From contig CAIOSS010000713.1 of NCBI GenBank assembly GCA_903860995.1, positions 1-5,899 of the forward strand: 5,899 nt of DNA, given 5' to 3'. The DNA is from an uncultured delta proteobacterium (lineage in GTDB: Bacteria; Myxococcota_A; Polyangia; Polyangiales; Ga0077539). A model generated the notes under the pieces. It had not been told where the DNA came from, ran no database searches, and worked only from the letters and a program-made list of their open reading frames with translations. Positions 1 through 5,723 of the stretch are shown here, in pieces (the stretch's first letter is position 1; each line of letters starts with the position of its first letter). The position numbers and the translations under genes were made by a program.

Positions 1-365
1 ACCCGGCTGCCATCCTTGCGAATGTAGGTCAGCTCGTAGATGTCCTCGATGCCGCGCGAGGCCTTGAAGACCAGCGCCTCGAAGCCCGGCGTGATCGGCG
101 TCCCGAGCTCGGTGCTCAGCGCCGTGGCGCGCGCGATCACCTCTCGCGGATCGGAGATGTCCGCGGGCGTGATGGTGTTCATCACCTCGACGGCCGCGTA
201 GCCCAGCATCCGCTCGGCGCCGACGTTGAAGATCTGGATGACCCCTCTGGCGTCGGTGGCAATGCAGGAGAAGTTGGCGCTGTTGAAGATGGCGCTTTGC
301 AGCGCCCCGGCCTTCAAGAGCAGCTCATCGGCCTGTCGGCGAGCGGTCGGGTCGGTGCTAGTCAA
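1..365 (-). CDS. PAS-domain sensory protein, probably a hybrid sensor histidine kinase; N-terminal part only, runs off the left edge
   Basis: The minus strand reads a clear PAS sensor domain with no stop down to base 1, so the transmitter or output part lies outside the window. Counting from the TTG at 365-363, a short charged helix (residues 5-20, TDPTARRQADELLLKAG) leads into the PAS fold: N28-N31 region, FSCIATD (32-38), GAERMLGY (49-56), TPADISDP (66-73) and YIRKDGSR (114-121). I recognise this as a PAS type common in multi-PAS hybrid histidine kinases; kinase function is inferred because no H-box or ATPase domain is in view. The start is uncertain. The frame stays open to a TAG at 491-489, with an ATG at 467-465 and a GTG at 482-480, but residues before the TTG look non-coding (Arg runs, many A/T-ending codons) and the TTG has no Shine-Dalgarno. 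The gene is divergent from the 564-3107 gene. Confidence 0.85.
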   Translation of the reverse strand, partial: MTSTDPTARRQADELLLKAGALQSAIFNSANFSCIATDARGVIQIFNVGAERMLGYAAVEVMNTITPADISDPREVIARATALSTELGTPITPGFEALVFKASRGIEDIYELTYIRKDGSR

Positions 366-522
366 AATACGCCGACGGCGGCGTAGTGCGGACGACGGTG
401 GAGGCGCGGCCGCGAAGCCCGGACGGATATCGGCGCAGCATGATCGAGAGGACCTCGCGACCAGCATCGCACGGGCGCCCACCCCGCGCTAAGGCCGCTC
501 GGGCGATCAACGGGGCCGTTTC

Positions 523-552
523 TTGACCGCTCCCATCCCGATCCGCTAGCGC
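523..552 (+). promoter_or_regulatory. Weak sigma70-like promoter candidate for the glycosidase-like gene
   Basis: TTGACC at 523-528 matches the -35 consensus at five of six bases. The only -10 candidate at 18-base spacing, TAGCGC at 547-552, is poor. If used, transcription would begin only a few bases before the GTG at 564, giving a nearly leaderless message, which agrees with the absence of a Shine-Dalgarno there. Apart from this I see nothing recognisable in the 366-563 gap between the divergent genes. Confidence 0.22.
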
Positions 553-563
553 CCGTCAGACCT

Positions 564-3107
564 GTGGTGACCTCGTCGGCGATCGCGTGGAAGTCGTCGG
601 TTCTCCTGGGCGCCGTCGCGGCGCTGCACCTCGCGCTCACCGCCCCTTCGCGCAGCACGCTCGCGCCGGACGCCCGCGCCCGGCTCGCGCGCGCCGTGGC
701 CGCCAGCACGCACCTCGCCGTCACCGCCGACGACCTCCTCTTCGAGCGCACCCGCGCGGTGTCCCTCCGCGACGCCGTGCTCGGCCGCGCCGTGTGGTTC
801 ACCGGGCGCGAGCGCCCCGGCGCGCCGCGGGACGTGTACCGCGCGGAGATCCGGCTCACCCCCGACGGGACGCTGCTCGGCCTGCGCGCGCTCGCCAACC
901 TCACCCGCAGCCCCCTCGGCGACGACGGCCCCATGGTGCCCGAGGCGGGCCTCTCGCCCGAGAGCCCGCGGCGCATCGCGGTCCCCTTGCGCGCCTTCGG
1001 CCAGGTGCAGTCGGCCTTCGTGCTCGACCCCGCCGGCGACGCCGCCACCGCCGCGCGCCTTCGCCGCGAGCTCACCAACGCGCTCGAGACCGGCTCCCGC
1101 GCGGGCGTCGCGCGCTACGACCTGCGCCTCGACCGGCCCGCCGCGCAGGTCACCCTCCGCTTCGCCTCGCACGACCGCGTGGAGCTCGACGCCGGCCCCC
1201 GCCGCTGGACCCTCGACCTCCCGACGCTGCGCACCGAGCCCGCCGAGGGGGCCACGCTCTCGCGCCAGCAGCGCGTCGACAAGCCCCTGGTCATCTGGGC
1301 CGTCGACACCGTGCGCTCGCTGCCCTTCGTGGGCCCCGCCCCCATCGCGTGGCTGGAGCAGCACGCCTTCGCCGCGCGCGACCAGCTGCACCGCCGCTGG
1401 TACCGCTGGTTCGGCCGCCGCGCGCCGCCCGCCACCGTCGCCGAGGCGCCCGCCGTCGACGAGGCCGGGCACCTCATCGCGAGCGAGCTCGGCGGCGCGC
1501 CGGACCCCACCTGGCCCCCCGCGGCCATCGCCCCGCCGCTCGGCGCGGCCGACCCGGGCGAGGGGCGCTGGGTGAACGCCACGCCCCCGTGGGTGCGCCA
1601 CCTCGACGGAGCGCCGCCGGCCTTCTACCGCACCTTCGTGCGCCTCGACGACGAGCGGCCGTACACCCGCGTGCTGCTCGTCGCGATGGACATGCGCCAG
1701 CTCGAGCTCGGGATGCAGGCCGGCGTGGAAGACCCCGTCCCCCTCGTGGGGCCGCGCGGCGACGGGCGCATCCCGCGCACCCCGGGGCTGCTCCCGCGCG
1801 TGGTGGGCGCCTTCAACGGCGCCTTCAAGACCGAGCACGGCGCCTATGGGATGGCCGTCGACGGGCGGGTGCTGCTCCCGCCGCAGCCGGGCGCCGCCAC
1901 GGTGGTCACCCTCGACGACGGGCGCATCGCGATGGGCTCGTGGGACTCGCTCCCCACGCTCCCCGCGGCGGTGCGCTCGCTCCGGCAGAACCTCGAGCCC
2001 CTCCTCGCCGACGGCGTCGAGAACCCCTCGCGCCGCGGCCTCTGGGGCTTCGTCCTCGGCGGCATCGAGAGCATGCCCACGGTGCGCTCGGGCCTCTGCG
2101 CTGACGACCGCGGTCACCTCTTCTACGCCTGGGGCGAGGAGACCACCGCGCGCCGCCTGGGCCGCGCGATGCGCCTCGCCGGGTGCTCCTACGGGATGCA
2201 CCTCGACATGAACCCCACGCACGCCACCTTCCACTTCCTGCGCGTCGACGACGTGGCGCAGCGGCGCTTCCAGTACCGCACCCTCGACGACGCGATGCAG
2301 TCGCACGGCGACCGCTTCCTCTATTACACCCTCAAGGATTTCTTCTACCTCGCGACCCGCGTGCCCCTTCCGCCGCCGGTGCGCGGCGCCGCCTGGATGG
2401 CGCTCCGCCCGCAGCCCTCGCCCGCGTGGATGCCCGGCGTGACCACCCTGCGCCTGCCGCTCGCGCCGGGCCGCGAGGCCACGGTCGACGCCCTCGACGC
2501 CGCCCGCGTTCGCCTGCACCTGCGCGCCGGTCGCCGCGAGCCCTCGACCACCCTCGTCGCCGAGGACCGCACCTTCACCCCGTCGCCCGAGCGCCCGCTG
2601 CTGGGGGCGATCGAGCTCGGCACCGCGTCGTCGCTCGCCGCCCCGCGCGGGCTCTGCGTGGGCGGCCGGGTGCACCTGCCCTTCGTCGCGGGCGAGCACG
2701 CCGGGCACCTCGCGCTGCGCGACGGGCGCGTCACCGTCGAGGCCGGCGTGGAGGTCGGCGCCGACGTGCACGAGGCGCTTCAGGGGGTGCTGGTGCGCCG
2801 CGCGGGCGCCGCCACGACCTGGGACGACGGGGCGCTCTCGGCCCGGCAGGTGTGGGCGACCACCGCGGACGGTCGGCTGCTGATGGTGTCCGGGGCGATG
2901 TCTGCGGCCGAGCTCTCGGCGCTGCTGGGCGAGCTCGGCGCGGTCGACGCGCTGCTCTTCGAGCGCGCGGGCGGCGGCGCGCACTGGACCGGCGACGAGG
3001 GCGTGCGCGACGCGTGGCCCGAGAGCGCGGTGTTCATCGAGGGGGTCGCGGCGCCGTCGCCCGCGGTGCGGCTGGAGTCGTGGCTGCGCGGTCAGCGCGG
3101 GGGGTGA
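564..3107 (+). CDS. Exported phosphodiester glycosidase (NAGPA/DUF2233-like) protein with a second degenerate copy of the domain
   Basis: 847 residues. Residues 12-27 form a hydrophobic segment (signal anchor or signal peptide), so the rest should sit outside the cytoplasm. Residues 30-330 match no family I recognise; they include a conserved-looking block at 240-275 (PLVIWAVDTVRSLPFVG) and an Ala/Pro-rich spacer at about 280-320. Residues about 345-600 form a NAGPA-type domain: FNGAF at 417-421, VDGRVLLP at 432-439, LDDGRIAMGSW at 450-460, RQNLEPLLADG at 474-484, RSGLCADDRGHLFYAWG at 508-524 and HLDMN at 546-550. Family members hydrolyse sugar-1-phosphodiester bonds, as in the eukaryotic GlcNAc-phosphodiester uncovering enzyme; the substrate here is unknown. 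The usual Asp-Gly-Gly-Gly-Ser end motif is replaced by LDMNP. Residues 696-807 look like a decayed repeat of the domain. GTG start at 564 (GTG at 567 also possible), with no Shine-Dalgarno. Codons end almost always in G or C. Confidence 0.85.
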   Translation: MVTSSAIAWKSSVLLGAVAALHLALTAPSRSTLAPDARARLARAVAASTHLAVTADDLLFERTRAVSLRDAVLGRAVWFTGRERPGAPRDVYRAEIRLTPDGTLLGLRALANLTRSPLGDDGPMVPEAGLSPESPRRIAVPLRAFGQVQSAFVLDPAGDAATAARLRRELTNALETGSRAGVARYDLRLDRPAAQVTLRFASHDRVELDAGPRRWTLDLPTLRTEPAEGATLSRQQRVDKPLVIWAVDTVRSLPFVGPAPIAWLEQHAFAARDQLHRRWYRWFGRRAPPATVAEAPAVDEAGHLIASELGGAPDPTWPPAAIAPPLGAADPGEGRWVNATPPWVRHLDGAPPAFYRTFVRLDDERPYTRVLLVAMDMRQLELGMQAGVEDPVPLVGPRGDGRIPRTPGLLPRVVGAFNGAFKTEHGAYGMAVDGRVLLPPQPGAATVVTLDDGRIAMGSWDSLPTLPAAVRSLRQNLEPLLADGVENPSRRGLWGFVLGGIESMPTVRSGLCADDRGHLFYAWGEETTARRLGRAMRLAGCSYGMHLDMNPTHATFHFLRVDDVAQRRFQYRTLDDAMQSHGDRFLYYTLKDFFYLATRVPLPPPVRGAAWMALRPQPSPAWMPGVTTLRLPLAPGREATVDALDAARVRLHLRAGRREPSTTLVAEDRTFTPSPERPLLGAIELGTASSLAAPRGLCVGGRVHLPFVAGEHAGHLALRDGRVTVEAGVEVGADVHEALQGVLVRRAGAATTWDDGALSARQVWATTADGRLLMVSGAMSAAELSALLGELGAVDALLFERAGGGAHWTGDEGVRDAWPESAVFIEGVAAPSPAVRLESWLRGQRGG

Positions 3108-3133
3108 CAGTCCCGCGGTGGAAGCGCTATAGC
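3104..3133 (+). promoter_or_regulatory. Sigma70-like promoter for the YbjN-like gene
   Basis: GTGACA at 3104-3109 matches the -35 consensus at five of six bases. It is followed 18 bases later by TATAGC at 3128-3133, which matches -10 at four of six and is one of the few A/T-rich hexamers in this stretch. The -35 overlaps the stop codon of the upstream gene. Predicted start is near 3140, leaving a leader of about 20 bases with a strong ribosome site. This suggests the YbjN-like gene does not depend on read-through from the glycosidase-like gene. Inferred from sequence only. Confidence 0.45.
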
Positions 3134-3138
3134 GGGAC
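3110..3138. promoter_or_regulatory. Inverted repeat across the promoter, possible operator or hairpin
   Basis: GTCCCGC at 3110-3116 and its exact reverse complement GCGGGAC at 3132-3138 flank 15 bases. The left arm starts just after the candidate -35; the right arm overlaps the end of the candidate -10 and reaches the predicted start. Arm centres are 22 bases apart, about two helical turns, a spacing that suits a dimeric repressor. It could instead be a weak terminator hairpin for the upstream gene, but no T-run follows. Confidence 0.35.
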
Positions 3139-3146
3139 AGGCTTAC

Positions 3147-3152
3147 GGAGGT
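3147..3152 (+). promoter_or_regulatory. Strong Shine-Dalgarno of the YbjN-like gene
   Basis: GGAGGT ends seven bases before the ATG at 3159 and fixes that start. It is the only good Shine-Dalgarno in the window: the other complete genes start without one. Confidence 0.85.
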
Positions 3153-3158
3153 ATTTCG

Positions 3159-3581
3159 ATGGCGACGCAGGTGAGTGAAGTCGATCAGCGGGTGGTCGAG
3201 ATCCTGAAGGCGGCGGGCTACCCCTTCGTGCAGGAGGAGGGGCGCTGCCGGGTGGAGCGCGGGTCCACGGCGGTCTTCGTGTCGGCGCACGCGTGGCAAG
3301 ACCGCTACACCATCATCGAGCTGGTGTGCCCGGTGCTCAACGGCGTCGACGTGAGCGAGGCGCTGCTCAAGCGCCTCAACGAGCTCAACGAGAAGCTCTA
3401 TTTCGGCAAGGCGTACTGGCGCAACAAGGAGGTCTGGATCGCCCACAACCTGCTCGGCGACCACCTCGACAGCGACGAGCTCATCGCCTGCGTGGGGATG
3501 ATGGCCGTGGTGGCCGACCACCTCGACGACGAGCTCAAGGCGCGCTTCGGCGGCCAGCGCTGGCGCGAGGCGAAGCCCTGA
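3159..3581 (+). CDS. YbjN / type III secretion chaperone-like protein (TY-chap type)
   Basis: 140 residues, no signal peptide or membrane segment, so cytoplasmic. The layout is that of the YbjN/CesT-like peptide-binding fold: helix at 5-19, beta strands at about 27-60 (including YTIIELVCPVL at 50-60), helix at 66-80 (ALLKRLNELNEKL), strands at 81-98 (FGKAYWRNKEVWIAHN), then the family's usual end LLGDHLDSDEL (98-108), a long helix, ADHLDDELKARFGG (119-132). Family members are thought to bind peptides or act as chaperones; YbjN of E. coli has been linked to motility and stress effects, but a client here is unknown. Start is the ATG with a strong ribosome site. The next gene begins 7 bases after its stop, so the two are probably one transcript, and the neighbouring lipoprotein is a possible but unproven partner. 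Confidence 0.8.
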   Translation: MATQVSEVDQRVVEILKAAGYPFVQEEGRCRVERGSTAVFVSAHAWQDRYTIIELVCPVLNGVDVSEALLKRLNELNEKLYFGKAYWRNKEVWIAHNLLGDHLDSDELIACVGMMAVVADHLDDELKARFGGQRWREAKP

Positions 3582-3588
3582 GCGGCCC

Positions 3589-4356
3589 GTGCGCCGCGCG
3601 GCCCTGGCTTTACTGATCGGCGTATTCTCGGGCTGTGGCGCGGGCACCGTCGACCCGCCGCTCGACGCGGGGCGCAGAGACACCGGGCCGCGGGTCGACC
3701 GGGGCGTGGCCGTCGACCGGGGCGCGACGACGGCGGACGACGACGGGGACGGGGTGTGCGACGCCACCGAGGCCTCGGCGGGCACCGACCCCGCGCGGGC
3801 GGACACCGACCGCGACGGTCTCACCGACCTGTACGAGCTGCGCTTCGGCACCGACCCGCTGAACTCGCGCGAGCCCGACGCGGCCGACCGGGTGCAGCTC
3901 CGCGAGGCGCCCTCGGAGGTGGTGGTGACCGGGCACTCGGTGGTGGTCGACGGCCAGGGCGGCGTCATCGCGGGCCTCTGGCAGGACCGCGGGGTGGGCG
4001 TCGACGAGCGCCTCGCGAGCGCGTGGGCGGCCTTCGACCTCGTCGCCGTGGGGGCCGACCCGGCGGGCGTGGTGCAGGAGTTCAGCGGGTCGCGCTTCGT
4101 GGGGGTGCTGGGCCGCACGCAGCTCTCGTGGCGGCTGACCACGCGCTCCCGCGGCGGCGCCTCCGACGGCGACGGGGGCGTGCTGCGCCTGGGCTGCCGG
4201 CGGGCCTACGAGCTGGTGCTGGCGGTGCGCGCCGAGGGGGCCGAGGTGCTGCGCTCGCGGCGGCTGACGCTCGACGTGCTCGGCGCCCAAGGGGGGACCG
4301 GGTCCTGGCCCGCCATCGACGACGAGGGCTTCTGCCAGGTGGCGCGCTGCCAGTAG
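3589..4356 (+). CDS. Lipoprotein with thrombospondin type 3-like calcium-binding repeats
   Basis: 255 residues. A short lipoprotein signal, MRRAALALLIGVFSGC, gives a lipidated Cys16 (lipobox F-S-G-C, acceptable though Phe at -3 is less usual). An Asp/Gly/Arg-rich spacer follows (17-48) with a small VDRG repeat. Residues 50-92 carry two TSP3-type Ca-binding segments: DDDGDGVCDATE (50-61) and DTDRDGLTDLYELRFGTDP (72-90), with the typical acidic ligands at every second position and the GTDP turn. Residues 100-255 are rich in Val and Gly, probably beta structure, with no family I can name; three further cysteines lie there, two of them in the last eight residues. Start is GTG, 7 bases after the previous stop, without a Shine-Dalgarno, so translation is probably coupled to the YbjN-like gene. 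Likely outer-membrane or surface anchored. Its stop lies inside a stem-loop shared with the opposing gene. Confidence 0.78.
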   Translation: MRRAALALLIGVFSGCGAGTVDPPLDAGRRDTGPRVDRGVAVDRGATTADDDGDGVCDATEASAGTDPARADTDRDGLTDLYELRFGTDPLNSREPDAADRVQLREAPSEVVVTGHSVVVDGQGGVIAGLWQDRGVGVDERLASAWAAFDLVAVGADPAGVVQEFSGSRFVGVLGRTQLSWRLTTRSRGGASDGDGGVLRLGCRRAYELVLAVRAEGAEVLRSRRLTLDVLGAQGGTGSWPAIDDEGFCQVARCQ

Positions 4357-4380
4357 GCGGCGGGGGCCTACGGGCAGCGC
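4344..4380. terminator. Stem-loop between convergent genes, containing both stop codons; likely bidirectional terminator
   Basis: Arms GCGCTGCC (4344-4351) with GGCAGCGC (4373-4380), then an A/G mismatch (4352/4372), then GTAGGC (4353-4358) with GCCTAC (4366-4371), closing a 7-base G-rich loop (4359-4365): 14 paired bases. The plus gene's TAG (4354-4356) pairs exactly with the minus gene's TAG (4368-4370 on this strand). Only 11 bases separate the two coding regions. No U-run follows on either side, so termination by the classic intrinsic route is not assured. Confidence 0.6.
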
Positions 4381-5723
4381 GAGGCGTCGACGCAGAGCGC
4401 GAAGCCGCCCGCGCGGGGCGACGTGCAGCAGCGCTGGCCGTCTTCGGTGCAGGCCGCGCAGGGGCAGGTCATGCAGGTGGTCTCGACGCGGGTGGAGCGG
4501 CACTCGCCGTCGATGCAGGTGTCGGCTGCGGAGCAGACGTCGCCGCAGTCGCCGCAGTGCAGGTTGCTTCGCGCGCGGTCGACGCAGTCGCGGCCGCAGT
4601 TGGTCATCGGCGAGCGGCAGTCGCCGGCGCCGACGCAGCGCCCGGCCAGGCACACCTGCTCGCCGGGGCAGCGGTTGTTGGCGCGGCCGCAGTGGTCGTG
4701 GTCGCTCTGCAGGTCGACGCACTCCATGCCCACGCGGGTGAGCCCCGGCCGGCACACGCAGCTGCCGCCCTGGCAGGCCTCGACGTCGGCGCACGCGCGC
4801 CCGATGCGGCCGCAGTTCTCGGGGTCGACCTGCGTCGCCACGCAGCGCCCGTCGCCGTCGGGCAGGGTGTTGTTGGGGCAGAGGCAGCGCCCGCCCGAGC
4901 AGACGCGACCCACCGCGCAGACGTTGCCGCAGGTGCCGCAGTGGGTCGGGTCGCTCTGCCGGTTGACGCAGCGCTCGCCGCACGCCGTGAGCCCGCTGGT
5001 GCACTGGCAGCTCCCCGCGGTGCAGGCCTCGCCGGTGGTGCAGCGCCGGCCGCACGCGCCGCAGTGCTCGCGGTCGCTGAGGGGATTGATGCACGCCGTC
5101 CCGCAGAGCAGCTGCGTCGCGAGGCAGCCGCACACGCCGGCGGCGCAGACCTGGCCGCGGGCGCACGCGCGGCCGCAGGCGCCGCAGTGGCTCTCGTCGG
5201 CGCGGAGGTCGACGCAGCGGCCGGCGCACGCCGTCTGGAGCGCGGTGCACGGGGGCTCGCAGACGCCGTCGACGCAGCGCATGGCACCCGCGCAGGCGGT
5301 GTTGCAGGCGCCGCAGTGGCGCAGGTCGCTGCGGAGGTCGAAGCACGCGGGGCCGCAGGCGCTCAGGCCCGGGGCGCACGCCACGCCGGTGTCGACGGGG
5401 GCAGGGACGTCGATGGGCGTGGGGACGTCAGGGAGGTCTTCGGGGAGCCCCAGGTCGGTCGGGGCGTCGTCTGTCGGGGCGTCGCCCGTGGGGCTGTCGT
5501 CGCCCAGGTCGGTGACCTCGACGGCGTCGCCCGGGGGAGCGTCCGTCGAAGGGGTGCCCTCGTCCGCGGACGTCCCGAGGTCGGTGGCTGTGCCGAGGTC
5601 GACCGCACTCGCATCGCGCGGTGGGAAGACCAGCAGCCGCGTCTCGTCGGGTGAGACCAGGACGCCGCAGCCGACGATCCATACACCCGACAGTAAAACC
5701 AGCGTTACGTGGCGTACCATCAT
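4368..5723 (-). CDS. MXAN_6577-like cysteine-rich lipoprotein with seven tandem 8-Cys repeats
   Basis: 451 residues. The lipoprotein signal at 1-19 ends in the lipobox IVGC, lipidating Cys19. Residues 35-113 are a low-complexity Asp/Thr/Pro/Leu spacer (motifs such as VDLGTATDLG), probably an extended stalk at the cell surface. Seven repeats follow, first cysteines at 116, 159, 200, 241, 282, 324 and 369. The pattern C-x6-C-x3-C-x9-C-x2-C-x3-C-x5-C-x4-C is kept exactly in repeats 1-4 and 7; its signature is CVDLxSDxxHCGxCG. Repeats 5 and 6 each lack cysteines 2 and 5. Residues 417-450 hold eight more cysteines in a different spacing (CMTCPCAAC, then RCC), a separate C-terminal cap. Such proteins are abundant in myxobacteria and sometimes misnamed tryptophan synthase alpha; function is unknown, and a disulfide-rich surface or adhesive role is inference. 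The start is ATG at 5723 or the next ATG at 5720; neither has a clear Shine-Dalgarno. Confidence 0.85.
   Translation of the reverse strand: MMVRHVTLVLLSGVWIVGCGVLVSPDETRLLVFPPRDASAVDLGTATDLGTSADEGTPSTDAPPGDAVEVTDLGDDSPTGDAPTDDAPTDLGLPEDLPDVPTPIDVPAPVDTGVACAPGLSACGPACFDLRSDLRHCGACNTACAGAMRCVDGVCEPPCTALQTACAGRCVDLRADESHCGACGRACARGQVCAAGVCGCLATQLLCGTACINPLSDREHCGACGRRCTTGEACTAGSCQCTSGLTACGERCVNRQSDPTHCGTCGNVCAVGRVCSGGRCLCPNNTLPDGDGRCVATQVDPENCGRIGRACADVEACQGGSCVCRPGLTRVGMECVDLQSDHDHCGRANNRCPGEQVCLAGRCVGAGDCRSPMTNCGRDCVDRARSNLHCGDCGDVCSAADTCIDGECRSTRVETTCMTCPCAACTEDGQRCCTSPRAGGFALCVDASRCP
4476..5378 (-). repeat. Tandem protein-coding repeat: seven units of 41-48 codons
   Basis: Units read from high to low coordinates: 5378-5250, 5249-5127, 5126-5004, 5003-4881, 4880-4755, 4754-4620 and 4619-4476. 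Each encodes one cysteine-rich module. Units 2-4 are exactly 123 bases each; unit 5 carries one extra codon between cysteines 1 and 3; units 6 and 7 are longer because of the segment after the last cysteine. The units have diverged a lot at the DNA level, so this is an old duplication rather than a recent expansion. Confidence 0.8.

Noticed and set aside
226..492. An 88-codon plus-strand frame opposite the PAS gene
   Set aside because: No ribosome site, no recognisable motif, and it overlaps the well-supported PAS coding sequence on the other strand.
362..562. Minus-strand frames upstream of the PAS domain as the missing N-terminal PAS, possibly frameshifted
   Set aside because: I read all three frames; none shows PAS landmarks (no GxN/AxxxxxGY or KDG motif) and each has a stop before or at the junction, so a simple frameshift is not supported.
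546..4142. A 1198-codon open frame on the minus strand opposite three plus-strand genes
   Set aside because: It is a shadow caused by the extreme G/C bias at third codon positions. The product is dominated by Arg, Gly, Ala, Glu and His with no domain landmarks, while the plus strand carries recognisable domains, signal peptides and sensible starts.
4476..5378. Seven regular repeats considered as a CRISPR or other DNA repeat array
   Set aside because: The regularity is at the protein level (cysteine spacing in one open frame); the DNA units are diverged and have no conserved repeat-spacer structure.
3610..5379. A 589-codon minus-strand frame in another phase of the Cys-rich gene
   Set aside because: Arg/Leu/Pro-rich product that runs past the stop of the real gene and antisense to the TSP3 lipoprotein; no motifs.
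3756..5654. A 632-codon plus-strand frame crossing the convergent junction
   Set aside because: It crosses two opposing genes and their stem-loop, and its product is an Ala/Gly/Arg/Val-rich string without motifs. Shadow frame.
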